NCBI GenBank assembly: GCA_036742455.1
Contig: DAINQU010000005.1
Span: forward strand, 62,001 to 126,000
Reading direction: 5' to 3'
Source of the DNA: CAIKZZ01 sp036742455
GTDB taxonomy: Bacteria > Pseudomonadota > Gammaproteobacteria > Steroidobacterales > Steroidobacteraceae
Length of the DNA stretch: 64,000 nucleotides
The notes under the pieces were generated by a model. It was not told where the DNA came from and searched no databases. It was given only the letters and a program-made list of their open reading frames with translations. Every line of letters begins with the position of its first letter. Position 1 is the stretch's first letter. Below are positions 42,612-51,466 of this stretch, in pieces. Position numbers and translations under genes: made by a program.

Positions 42612-45332
42612 GTGACCCCCATCTTTCGTCGCACGCTGGTTTCTACGGCCGTCCTCGGCGCCTTGTACGGGGTTGCGGGACTGTGGGGCGTACCCCACGT
42701 CGTTCGGCATGCCCTCACCGCCTATGCCCGGGATCATCGGCATACGGCACGTATCGACTCCGTCCGGTTCAATCCGATCACGCTCACGTTACGGATCGAC
42801 GGGTTGCAATTCGTGCCCGTCTCTGGCGCACCCGACCTCGAGGTACACGACCTCACCGTGGCAATCGGATGGGCGTCGTTGTGGGGCCAAGGAACCGATC
42901 TGCAGGCGTTGGACGCGCACATCACGCAGATGCGGGCTGCGAAATTGCCGGACGGCACCTGGAATCTGGCGGCACTCGCGCCGACGACGGACCCTCGCTC
43001 GCCGTGGCCGGTCGTGCGGATCGCGACGGCCTCACTGCAGTGGGCGGAACTGTCCGTAGACGATCGTGAGGTGCCGGGCGGCCCGTGGCATATCCAGTCG
43101 CTCACGCTCGCCAGTGATCATGTCGATACCCGCGCAGCCCGCAGTGTGTGGCGCCTAGCGCTGACGACGGATCGTGGTGAGACGCTTCGGGCGGTGACGC
43201 AACTGGCCCTCGCTCCTTTGCAGGCACAAACCGATGTGACGGTCACGAACGTGGACCTGGCGCGCATCGGCGCATCCATGGACCGCAGTGCACCCCAGAT
43301 ACACGGACGTCTGGATCTGCACGGTGCGATCGCCTGGTCGGGCGAACGCCCCGCAGCGTTTAGCCTGCAGCATGCGGACGCGGTCGGCACAGCGCTCCAA
43401 GTGGTCATGCCCGGTGAACCCCACGCCAGCCTGTCCGTACCGCGCTGGAACCTCGCGGATCTGCACTACGACAGTTCGAACGGACGGGGCGGTTTCGCCC
43501 GTCTTGACGTGCACGGGCCACGACTGGCCATACCGGGCGGCGCCTCGTTAGCGGCACTCCAGCCAAATCCGAGCAACGCAGCGCCAAGCGCGTTCGCAGC
43601 GCATTGGACCCTCGGTCGGATCGCGATTGACGACGGTCAGTGCGATTGGGTGGACACGGGCCACCCCGAGCCCGTGCAGTGGCAAATCCGTGGACTCGCC
43701 GCTGCCGTCGATGCCGCCGGCAGCGACGAGCGACAGGTCCAGTTGACGGCCGACGTGGGGGACCGTGGGCGCGTCGCGGTGACCGGTCGCATCGGCGGGA
43801 ACCTCGATTCCGCTGACCTCGCGGTCCAAGCCGAGCACCTGTCGTTGAAACAGTTGGGCCCGTACGTCCAATCTCTCATCGCGTTGCGAATCGACGCCGG
43901 ATGGTGGTCGGCTCACGGCGACATCACCCTGAACGGGAACGACTGGCACTATGTCGGCTCGGCCGCCGTGGATGATTTACGTACCACCGAGTCCAGTCGA
44001 CAGCGCGACTTCGTCGGCGTCGAGCATCTCGAGGCGGATGGCGTGGACGCGCGCGGCCCGACGCTCGCGATCCACGTGCGCAACGTGACGGCCAACGTCC
44101 CCTATGCCAATGTCCGCGTCGCGGCGAACGGGCAGTCGAATCTGTCCAGCTTAATGCCGACATCCGGCAATGGCGGAACGGCGACCGTACCGCCTCTGGC
44201 GATCGATACGCTCACGATCGCTAACGGCCGCCTGTATTTCGCGGACGAATCGCAAACACCGACCTTCGAAGCCGGCATGGCGGATCTCGCCGGACAGATG
44301 ACCGGGCTGTCATCGGATGCGCAGACGCGCGCGCACCTCGCCTTTAGCGGTCATGTCGACCGCTACGCGCCCGTGTCGATTGAGGGCGACGCCAATCTGA
44401 TCACCGATCCGGTGGCCGCCGATGTACACATGCACTTCGACAACCTCGAAATGACCGGCCTGTCGCCGTATTCCGGCCGCTTCGCGGGTTACACCATTCG
44501 CAAGGGCAAAGCGTCGGCGGATCTGACGTATCACGTCGCGAATCATCGGGTGAATGCCTCGCATCACGTGCGACTCAAGCAATTCGAACTGGGCGACCGG
44601 GTCGAGGGACAAGCAGGTTTCGGCGTCCCGCTCGGCCTCGTGGTTGCACTGCTCAAAGACGGCGATGGGAATATCGACTTGGATGTTCCCCTGACCGGAA
44701 GTTTCGACGATCCCAACTTCAGCCTGAGTCGATTGACGCAGAAAGTCGTTGGCAATCTGTTTCGCAAGATGATGAGCTCGCCCTTCGCCCTGCTGGGTAG
44801 CCTGTTCGGTCGTGGCGAGGAGATTTCGCGCATCGATTTTCCGGCAGGGGCACTCGAGCCCACCGCCGAATCCCGAGAGCGGCTGCGCACCGTCGCCCGC
44901 GCGATGGCCGCCCGCCCTCAGGTCAGTATTGAAATTCCGATCGCCACGACGTCGAGCGATGCGACGGCACTGGCGGAACAGCGCTATCAGGCCATCGTGC
45001 TCACGCGTGCCCGAGAGCGCTGGGGCGACATGTCAGAGCCGGCGCTGCAGACGCGATTAGCGGCATCGCCCAGTGACCGTCTTGCGGTACTCATGTCGGT
45101 ATTAGGCCTGACGCAAACGACCGCAGATGTTGCGCAATTAGAAGCCCAAGCTCGCGCAGCGACGGTGCCCAATGCCGAGGATCTGGAGGAATTGGCCACC
45201 GGCCGCGCGCAAGCGGTGCAGTCGGCACTGATCGAAAGCGACCACCTTGATCCCGCGCGCATTTTTTTGGTGCGCGGTCCGAAGGCGTCGGCAAACGGTA
45301 CGTCGGTGGAACTCCAGCTCGCCCTACACTGA
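42612..45332 (+). CDS. DUF748 / AsmA-like envelope protein
   Basis: A 906-residue protein with an N-terminal membrane anchor (residues 7-28) and a long, repetitive beta-rich periplasmic region (IDSVRFNPITLTLRIDGLQF, ATLGIAHMG-like turns, FDNLEMTGLSPYSGRFAGY). This is the DUF748 pattern related to AsmA/TamB-type proteins. Residues 735-800 (IDFPAGALEPTAESRERL) recall an OmpA-like periplasmic segment. The GTG start follows the GNAT by 30 bases; an ATG 11 bases earlier is closed by a stop. Roles in envelope maintenance or lipid transport are inferred from the family. Confidence 0.8.
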   Translation: MTPIFRRTLVSTAVLGALYGVAGLWGVPHVVRHALTAYARDHRHTARIDSVRFNPITLTLRIDGLQFVPVSGAPDLEVHDLTVAIGWASLWGQGTDLQALDAHITQMRAAKLPDGTWNLAALAPTTDPRSPWPVVRIATASLQWAELSVDDREVPGGPWHIQSLTLASDHVDTRAARSVWRLALTTDRGETLRAVTQLALAPLQAQTDVTVTNVDLARIGASMDRSAPQIHGRLDLHGAIAWSGERPAAFSLQHADAVGTALQVVMPGEPHASLSVPRWNLADLHYDSSNGRGGFARLDVHGPRLAIPGGASLAALQPNPSNAAPSAFAAHWTLGRIAIDDGQCDWVDTGHPEPVQWQIRGLAAAVDAAGSDERQVQLTADVGDRGRVAVTGRIGGNLDSADLAVQAEHLSLKQLGPYVQSLIALRIDAGWWSAHGDITLNGNDWHYVGSAAVDDLRTTESSRQRDFVGVEHLEADGVDARGPTLAIHVRNVTANVPYANVRVAANGQSNLSSLMPTSGNGGTATVPPLAIDTLTIANGRLYFADESQTPTFEAGMADLAGQMTGLSSDAQTRAHLAFSGHVDRYAPVSIEGDANLITDPVAADVHMHFDNLEMTGLSPYSGRFAGYTIRKGKASADLTYHVANHRVNASHHVRLKQFELGDRVEGQAGFGVPLGLVVALLKDGDGNIDLDVPLTGSFDDPNFSLSRLTQKVVGNLFRKMMSSPFALLGSLFGRGEEISRIDFPAGALEPTAESRERLRTVARAMAARPQVSIEIPIATTSSDATALAEQRYQAIVLTRARERWGDMSEPALQTRLAASPSDRLAVLMSVLGLTQTTADVAQLEAQARAATVPNAEDLEELATGRAQAVQSALIESDHLDPARIFLVRGPKASANGTSVELQLALH

Positions 45333-45347
45333 GCGGCCTCTACGCCC

Positions 45348-46211
45348 TCACGGTTCGCGAGTGCGCATCAATCCTTCTTGGGCCGTGCTCGCGACGAGCA
45401 TTCCGTCGCGCGTATAAATGCTGCCTCGCGATAGGCCGCGCGCTCCCGACGCACTCGGACTGTCCAAGGCGTAGAGGAGCCACTCATCGACCCGCGCTGA
45501 ACGATGGATCCACATCGCGTGATCAATGCTGGCCAATTGCAGTCGCGTAAACGGGACGCCGTGCGGCCGCAACGCGGTATCCATCAAGTTGTAGTCCGAG
45601 ACGTAGGCGAGCAAGCACCGGTGCAACCACGGGTCGTCCGAGGGCACGCGATCAACCGCACGAAACCAAACCTGTTTGTACGGTTCGACGGGCTGCGGAT
45701 CGATGTAGTTGGGCGCCTGAACCGGCCGAAACTCGAACGGGCGACTGTGCGCTAAGAAACGCTGAATGTTTTCCGGCAAGTGACGCAGCCGAGGGTCATC
45801 TTCAGGGCGGTACGGGGCGATGGCCTCCGGGGGTGGCACGACGGGCATGGGCGCTGAGTGCTCAAGACCCGGCTCCGGCACTTGAAACGAGGCCGCCAAC
45901 CGAAAGATCTGCTCGCCGTGCTGAATCGCCGTCACGTGCCGCGTCGAGAAACTACGGCCATCACGACTGCGATCGACCTGGTACACGATCGGCGCCTCGA
46001 AATCGCCGCGGCGCAGAAAATAGGCGTGCAGCGAATGGCAATCACCGCGCCCCGCCTCCAGCGTCTTGTAGGCCGCTACCAGCGCCTGACCGAGTACTTG
46101 GCCGCCGAATACCTGCGGACTGCCAATGTCGCGACTCTCGCCGCGGAAGAGGTTCACCTCCAACGGCTCAAGCTGCAGCACCGTGAGCAGGTCTTGTAGG
46201 CGAACGTCCAC
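45348..46211 (-). CDS. tesB: Acyl-CoA thioesterase II TesB
   Basis: A 287-residue double-hotdog thioesterase hydrolysing acyl-CoA. Conserved segments are LFRGESRDIGSPQVFGGQVLGQAL, HAYFLRRGDFEAPIVY, SFSTRHVTA and, in the second half, ASIDHAMWIHR, which holds the catalytic Asp. The open frame reaches 46304, but that extension lies in the reductase gene. I use the GTG at 46211, giving 287 residues against 286 in E. coli; a TTG at 46223 would overlap the upstream stop. It converges on the DUF748 gene 15 bases away. Confidence 0.9.
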   Translation of the reverse strand: MDVRLQDLLTVLQLEPLEVNLFRGESRDIGSPQVFGGQVLGQALVAAYKTLEAGRGDCHSLHAYFLRRGDFEAPIVYQVDRSRDGRSFSTRHVTAIQHGEQIFRLAASFQVPEPGLEHSAPMPVVPPPEAIAPYRPEDDPRLRHLPENIQRFLAHSRPFEFRPVQAPNYIDPQPVEPYKQVWFRAVDRVPSDDPWLHRCLLAYVSDYNLMDTALRPHGVPFTRLQLASIDHAMWIHRSARVDEWLLYALDSPSASGARGLSRGSIYTRDGMLVASTAQEGLMRTREP

Positions 46212-46219
46212 GGCGCGAT

Positions 46220-47260
46220 TCAACCGCTGACGCCGAGACGCTTCTGCATGGCCGGACTCGTCGTCGTGTACTGCAGAAATTGCTTCTTCTCCGGGTACAG
46301 CCACCCTTGCACGCCGAACGCCGCCAACGCGGCTTCATGGAAGCCCGAGAGGATCAACTTCTTCTTGCCCGGGTAGGTGTTGATATCGCCGACCGCAAAA
46401 ATGCCCGGCTCACTCGTCTGAAACTTTTCGGTATCGACTTTGAGCGCCTTTTTCTCAAGCTCAAGGCCCCATTCGGCAATCGGGCCTAGCTTCGGGTGCA
46501 ACCCATAAAAGGCAAACGCGTGATCGCAGGGAATCCGAACGACGTCGCCAGCAGCCGTCTTGATCCGCGCCGCACGCATCACGTCGCCTTCGACGTCCAA
46601 CCCATCCACGAGTCCCTCGTGGAACGCCAACTGTCCGGCGGCTTCGAGCTCACGCATGCGCGCCACCGAGGCGGGTGCGGCTCGGAATTCCGCGCGCCGA
46701 TGCACCAACGTCACCGACGCGGCTTTGCCCGTGAAGTCGAGGGCCCAATCCAGTGCCGAATCGCCGCCACCGAGTATTAGCAAGTGCTGGCCGTGGTACT
46801 GCTGCGAGTCGCGCACGCGGTAGTGTACCTGGCGACCTTCCAAAGACTCGGCACCTTCCACCACCAACCGGCGCGGCTGGAACGATCCGACGCCGCCCGC
46901 GATGATGACGGCGCCGGCATCGAACACTTTCGCGGCCGATGTCGTGACCCGAAAACGGCGACCGTCTGCCTGACGCTCGAGACCCGTCACTTCTTCGCCC
47001 AAATGCCACTCCGCGCCGAAAGGCTTGATCTGCTGCATCAAGCGGTCGACTAACTCCTGCGCGCCGCACACGGGTAAGGCGGGAATGTCGTAAATCGGCT
47101 TTTCCGGATACAACTCCGTGCACTGCCCGCCCGGGGTTGCTAAGGAATCCACCAAGTGAGCCTTAATGCCGAGCAGCCCCAACTCAAAAACCTGAAACAG
47201 GCCGCAGGGTCCTGCGCCAACAATAACGACTTCGGCTTGAATAGGCTGTGACTCAGACAT
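46220..47260 (-). CDS. Ferredoxin/flavodoxin-NADP+ reductase (thioredoxin-reductase-like)
   Basis: A 346-residue flavoprotein of the YumC-type FNR2 family. FAD motif VVIVGAGPCGLFQVFELGLLG and NADPH motif LILGGGDSALDWALDF are present, and the late FAVGDINTYPGKKKLILSGFHEAALAA is typical. The CxxC redox pair of thioredoxin reductases is absent (CGAQ and other segments do not provide it), which supports ferredoxin or flavodoxin as partner. It is followed by tesB on the same strand with an 8-base gap. Confidence 0.9.
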   Translation of the reverse strand: MSESQPIQAEVVIVGAGPCGLFQVFELGLLGIKAHLVDSLATPGGQCTELYPEKPIYDIPALPVCGAQELVDRLMQQIKPFGAEWHLGEEVTGLERQADGRRFRVTTSAAKVFDAGAVIIAGGVGSFQPRRLVVEGAESLEGRQVHYRVRDSQQYHGQHLLILGGGDSALDWALDFTGKAASVTLVHRRAEFRAAPASVARMRELEAAGQLAFHEGLVDGLDVEGDVMRAARIKTAAGDVVRIPCDHAFAFYGLHPKLGPIAEWGLELEKKALKVDTEKFQTSEPGIFAVGDINTYPGKKKLILSGFHEAALAAFGVQGWLYPEKKQFLQYTTTSPAMQKRLGVSG

Positions 47261-47474
47261 GTTCTAAGCTCCCTCGGGGCAACGAGAATAACCATCACGA
47301 ATACGCCATATTAGCGCAACGCACCATCTAGCCGCGTGAGTGGTAGGATTCGGCCATGCCGTCCCTGCGTCGGGAGTCGAGCCTCGGACTCGGTTTCGAC
47401 CGCCGGTCGTGCCCGATGAGGCCGACGGTGGGCGCCGGCCTTACCGCGAACGGAGGCGCGCGAGCAGACTGGCC

Positions 47475-48026
47475 ATGACCTTCCGCCAACGCATCAGCGA
47501 TCATGCCCGTCATACGCGCCTACCGGATGGCACGTGGGTCTACCTCCGACCGTTGCGCGAGGAGGATTTTGCGCATGCGCAGACCTATTTTCAGGGCTTG
47601 TCTGCCCAGTCACGTTACTTGCGCTTCATGGCCCCGACAAAGGCGCTCTCTTCCGCTGCGCTCAGCGATCTGCACAAAGCAATGTGTACCCGAGGGTACG
47701 GGGTCACGGTCGCCGTCGTGGATCACGGTGCGCCGCGTGGTGAGGAGCGGATTGGGGGCGCGCGGGTGGTACCGACGCGACGGCGGGGTACCTGCGAATT
47801 CGCCGTGTCGCTCATTGACGCCTGGCACGGACGCGGTGCCGGCGTCCTGCTCCTCAAAGAAGTGGTCCACTTGGCGCGGTCCCTGGGTTACCACCGCATC
47901 GAAGGTCAGGTGCTGACCGTCAACACTCGGATGCTGGCCGTCGCCCGTCGACTGCGATTTACGGTCCGGTTGGACGAACACGATCCGAGCGTCACGATCG
48001 TCTCGCGTATGATCTTCCCGCTATGA
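47475..48026 (+). CDS. GNAT-family N-acetyltransferase
   Basis: A 183-residue GNAT protein: LPDGTWVYLRPLREEDFAHAQ, RYLRFMAPTKALS, and DAWHGRGAGVLLLKEVVHLARSLGY as acetyl-CoA loop. The fold resembles the stand-alone acetyltransferase of the Pat/AcuA kind; the substrate is unknown. I chose the ATG at 47475, since the frame stays open to 47340 but with low-complexity Arg/Pro sequence. It overlaps the MATE gene by four bases. Confidence 0.78.
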   Translation: MTFRQRISDHARHTRLPDGTWVYLRPLREEDFAHAQTYFQGLSAQSRYLRFMAPTKALSSAALSDLHKAMCTRGYGVTVAVVDHGAPRGEERIGGARVVPTRRRGTCEFAVSLIDAWHGRGAGVLLLKEVVHLARSLGYHRIEGQVLTVNTRMLAVARRLRFTVRLDEHDPSVTIVSRMIFPL

Positions 48027-49438
48027 CACTCGCTTCCTCCGAAGGGCTGCCGGCGCAGCGCATCGATCGCCACGGCCAACCGCAGGTGGATCTGGGTGCT
48101 GTGGCCCGTTTGGCCGGCCCCCTGATGGTCAATAGCGCCATCCAGTCGGCACTGAATTTGACCGACACCTGGTTCGTCGGCCGCATTTCCACCACGGCGG
48201 TCGCGGCGATGGCGGCGATCTATTGGGTCGTACTCTGCGCAATCTTGTTACTCGGTGGTGTCGGGATGGCGGTGCAGACGTTTGCCGCCCAAGCGTATGG
48301 CAGTGGGCGTCGGGCACGGGCCGCACAGGCCGGATGGTCGGGTATTTATGCGGCACTCCTCACAGTGCCTGCGTTCGCTGCCATCGGCTTCCTGGGCGAG
48401 CCCTTGCTGCATCTTTTGCACGTGGAACCGGCCGTCCGCACGCTGGCCCTCGAGTATTGGTGGCCGCGACTCGTCGTCGGTGGGCCCTTGGGGCTGTTGG
48501 TGTGGTCGCTCACGAGTTTCTTTAACGGGATCGGTCGGACCCGCATCAGCTTGGTCGTCACGGCGACGATGGCGATCACGAATATTCCGTTCAATCAGTG
48601 GTTCATCGTGAACCTGCACATGGGCATTGCCGGTTCGGCCTGGGGCACCGTCGCCGCCGAAGTCGTAGGCCTCGGCTTTGCGCTCTCGTCCTTCCTGAGC
48701 GAGCCGATGCGACGGGATTTCCGCACCGGACTCACGTGGCGTCGGCCGATGCTGCGACGCCAGTTCGTGGACGGATTGCCGATGGGACTCAGTACGACGG
48801 CCGATTTGGCCGGCCTCGCCCTCTTCCAATTGATGTTGGTGACGGCGAGCAGCGTCGCAGGAGCCGCGACCCAAATCGTCATGATGTTGACCTCGATCGC
48901 CTATATGCCTGCGATCGGCATCGCCCTCGCGGGCACGACGCTCGTGGGTCAATCCATCGGTATGGGCGAACTGGATTGGGCCCGTCGACTGGGTAATCGC
49001 ATCATTCGGGCCTGCGCTGCCTTCATGGGTGGCATCGGGCTGCTGTTAGGTCTTGGCGGACGTTGGATCCTTCCCTGGTTTGTGCAGGCGGGCGACCCCT
49101 CCGCGGTGGAAGTGATTCGCCTCGGTATCCCCGTTCTGTGGCTCGCCGCGGCCTATCAGGCGTTTGATGGCCTCAATATCGGCGCGAGCTTCTGCTTACG
49201 AGGCGCCGGCGATGCCCGGATGCCAGCGCTGTTTGTCGCGTGTTTGAGTTGGCTGTTCTTTGTGCCGTGCGCGTACCTGATGGTCTTTGCGCCGGGTCAG
49301 GGATGGTTTCCGAGCGTGTCGGGTTTGGGCTATGGCGCCATCGGTGGCTGGACCGTTTCCGTAGCCTACGTCGTGATGCTCGGGCTTGGCTTGACCTGGC
49401 GATGGCGCTCCGGCGCGTGGCGCCGCCCGCACGAGTGA
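48023..49438 (+). CDS. MATE-family efflux transporter
   Basis: A 471-residue inner-membrane exporter with about 12 helices in two six-helix bundles. The N-terminal RLAGPLMVNSAIQSALNLTDTWFVG and the second-half GLPMGLSTTADLAGLALFQLML are typical MATE segments. Such pumps export cationic drugs or metabolites with Na+ or H+. It is co-translated with the GNAT upstream, an arrangement seen in some resistance or detoxification pairs, but no substrate can be assigned. Confidence 0.88.
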   Translation: MTLASSEGLPAQRIDRHGQPQVDLGAVARLAGPLMVNSAIQSALNLTDTWFVGRISTTAVAAMAAIYWVVLCAILLLGGVGMAVQTFAAQAYGSGRRARAAQAGWSGIYAALLTVPAFAAIGFLGEPLLHLLHVEPAVRTLALEYWWPRLVVGGPLGLLVWSLTSFFNGIGRTRISLVVTATMAITNIPFNQWFIVNLHMGIAGSAWGTVAAEVVGLGFALSSFLSEPMRRDFRTGLTWRRPMLRRQFVDGLPMGLSTTADLAGLALFQLMLVTASSVAGAATQIVMMLTSIAYMPAIGIALAGTTLVGQSIGMGELDWARRLGNRIIRACAAFMGGIGLLLGLGGRWILPWFVQAGDPSAVEVIRLGIPVLWLAAAYQAFDGLNIGASFCLRGAGDARMPALFVACLSWLFFVPCAYLMVFAPGQGWFPSVSGLGYGAIGGWTVSVAYVVMLGLGLTWRWRSGAWRRPHE

Positions 49439-49465
49439 CCGCCCCATGCGACGCAACCGCGTCGC

Positions 49466-49492
49466 CGGTGCGGCACCCGAACCGCCGCACCG
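49466..49492. terminator. Hairpin between convergent MATE and SUMF-domain genes
   Basis: CGGTGCGG (49466-49473) pairs with CCGCACCG (49485-49492) across an 11-base loop, in the 82-base convergent gap. There is no T tract, so only weak bidirectional termination is suggested. Confidence 0.3.
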
Positions 49493-49520
49493 ACGATTCG
49501 GACGCCGCATCATTCACCCT

Positions 49521-50507
49521 TCAGTTCATTTCACGGACGAGGCGGAATCCAAGATCCGCCTGACGCAGGCTTTCGAGCTCTGACTCCCGCGCAGCGGCGC
49601 GGGCATGCGATGGTCGCGACGCGTACGACCCGCCACGAACCACCCGCTGCTCACAACCACCGGCCCATATCCACGCGCGCGCATCGTCGGGCCGCCCCTC
49701 GTTGCTCGCCGTATAGCAGTCTTCCGTCCACTCGCGGACATTGCCGAGCAGATCGTACAAATCAAAGGCATTGGGGCGATAACTTCCTACGGGTGCAGTG
49801 TACGTGTGGCCGTCGGAGCAGCGTGCGTACGGAATCGTGAACGCCAGTTCACGTGCAGCGCTCGCGTCGTACACATTGGCGTATTCGCACGCTAGCGAGA
49901 CGAGACTGCGCTCGTCCGAATCGCCCTCGCTGAAGAACCGCGCGGTCGACGTACCGGCACGCGCGGCATATTCCCACTCCACCTCCGACGGCAGCCGGTA
50001 GGTCTGTCCGGTTTGTTTGCTGAGCCACGCCGCGTACGCCTTGGCGTCGGCGAAACTCACGCAGACGACGGGCTCGTTATCGGCTTGCGGTGAACCAAAC
50101 CCGGGATCCTGCCAGGAATGCTCCGGAAAGCGCTGCCACGCGCCACCACTCGGGACACGGCAGTCGCCCGCAATCGGATACTGGGTCGCTTCGATGAACG
50201 CGCGGAACTGTGCGACGGTGATTTCCGTACGACTCATCGCGAACGGACGGGCGATGGTCACCTGTATCGCCGGTGACTCGCCCACACCCACAGCGGCCTC
50301 CGGGTCACCGGCCGCCGAACCAAATCGGAACTGGCCGGGTGGAACCACGACGATCTCCGGGCAATCCACACACTCTTTGGCCGACTGCGGCGCTGTCGCC
50401 GCCGCGGCCGCAGGTGGCGTCGCCGCGGGGACCTGCACTGCGGCCGTCGCCACGCTCTGGCAGGCAATGATCGCCAGCAAACTCACACAGAGGGCTCTCA
50501 AGGTCAT
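49521..50507 (-). CDS. Secreted SUMF/FGE-sulfatase-domain protein, probably non-catalytic (1)
   Basis: A 328-residue protein with a Sec signal peptide (MTLRALCVSLLAIIACQSVATAA), an Ala/Pro linker and then a SUMF domain. Domain features are CPEIVVVPPGQFRFGS, FAMSRTEITVAQFRAFIEAT, YRLPSEVEWEYAARAG, FDLYDLLGNVREWTEDCY and RVVRGGSYASRPSHAR. Formylglycine-generating enzymes need two cysteines in the C-terminal region; here the corresponding segment has none, so sulfatase activation is unlikely. A GGAGG site precedes the ATG. One base separates it from the second SUMF gene upstream. Confidence 0.82.
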   Translation of the reverse strand: MTLRALCVSLLAIIACQSVATAAVQVPAATPPAAAAATAPQSAKECVDCPEIVVVPPGQFRFGSAAGDPEAAVGVGESPAIQVTIARPFAMSRTEITVAQFRAFIEATQYPIAGDCRVPSGGAWQRFPEHSWQDPGFGSPQADNEPVVCVSFADAKAYAAWLSKQTGQTYRLPSEVEWEYAARAGTSTARFFSEGDSDERSLVSLACEYANVYDASAARELAFTIPYARCSDGHTYTAPVGSYRPNAFDLYDLLGNVREWTEDCYTASNEGRPDDARAWIWAGGCEQRVVRGGSYASRPSHARAAARESELESLRQADLGFRLVREMN

Positions 50508-50508
50508 G

Positions 50509-51459
50509 TCAGCGGCCCTCCCCGCGGCCATCCAAGTCGAGCGCAACGCGCATCCCGACGGTCACGGAACGGAACGCGCCGTCCGCCGGCGTGCGGCTCG
50601 CGCTACGGGCATCGTGCGGCGACGAGGCCCAGCTGCCTCCACGCACAACGTGGCGACGGCACCCGCCGTTCCAGAACCACGATCGTCCATCTTTCGGCCG
50701 ACCCACGTAGCTGTCCGTGTAACAGTCATCCACCCATTCGGCGACATTGCCGATCAGGTCGTAGAGACCATAGGCATTGGGCCGTAATGCGCCGACCGGT
50801 GCCGATTCGGCATAGGCGTCGCGGCAGTGGGCGGCTTCCCATCCCAACGCGTAATGTTCAGCGCCGTTCAAATCGTACAGATTGGCAAAGTCACAACCGT
50901 CGGATGCTTGGTCACCCCACGGCCACGGCGTCGCCGCTCCGGCACGGGCCGCGTATTCCCATTCGGCTTCGGAGGGCAATCGATACGGCTTACCCGTTTT
51001 CTTCGCCAGCCACTGCACGTAGGCACGGGCATCGTGCCAACTGAGGCAAGCCGCCGGATGATCGTCCGTCAACTGACTGTCTTCCGTTTCCTTAGCAGCG
51101 CGCGACGGTTCGGTCGAAAAGCGCAAGTGCTCTTCGTCCCAGGTTACACAATCGCCCTTTTGTTCGTGACCCGACTCTGCAAGGAACAGTCGGAACTCTC
51201 GCTGCGTCACTTCCGTGCGACCCAACGCAAACGGCTTCGCAATGCGCACGATAGTGGCTTGCGTCTCGGCGTGCGTGTCCGGCCCTGAGGGCGTCGATCC
51301 GGGAGTGCCCATCACAAACGTACCGGCTGGAATACGCTGCATTTCCGGACAATCGGGACAATCTTTAAACGGGGCAGCGGGATCTGCAGCGGACGCGGCA
51401 GAACTCACGGCCATCAGAGCGATGGCGGCCGCTGCCGCCCATACAGTTACACGGCTCAC
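50509..51459 (-). CDS. Secreted SUMF/FGE-sulfatase-domain protein, probably non-catalytic (2)
   Basis: A 316-residue protein. A signal peptide (VSRVTVWAAAAAIALMAVSSAASA) starts at a GTG with GAGG five bases upstream. The SUMF domain shows CPDCPEMQRIPAGTFVMG, FALGRTEVTQREFRLFLAESG, YRLPSEAEWEYAARAG, YGLYDLIGNVAEWVDDCY and HVVRGGSWASSPHDARSASR. As in its neighbour, the catalytic cysteine pair of FGE is absent. The two are paralogues by layout and motif. It begins 7 bases after the HtrA-like gene's stop. Confidence 0.83.
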   Translation of the reverse strand: MSRVTVWAAAAAIALMAVSSAASAADPAAPFKDCPDCPEMQRIPAGTFVMGTPGSTPSGPDTHAETQATIVRIAKPFALGRTEVTQREFRLFLAESGHEQKGDCVTWDEEHLRFSTEPSRAAKETEDSQLTDDHPAACLSWHDARAYVQWLAKKTGKPYRLPSEAEWEYAARAGAATPWPWGDQASDGCDFANLYDLNGAEHYALGWEAAHCRDAYAESAPVGALRPNAYGLYDLIGNVAEWVDDCYTDSYVGRPKDGRSWFWNGGCRRHVVRGGSWASSPHDARSASRTPADGAFRSVTVGMRVALDLDGRGEGR

Positions 51460-51466
51460 TGATACC

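Noticed and set aside
46212..46304. Longer start for tesB
   Set aside because: It would overlap the reductase gene by about 85 bases and add a non-TesB-like N-terminus.
49521..51459. Active formylglycine-generating enzymes
   Set aside because: The fold motifs are present but the required C-terminal cysteine pair is missing in both proteins, and no sulfatase gene is near.
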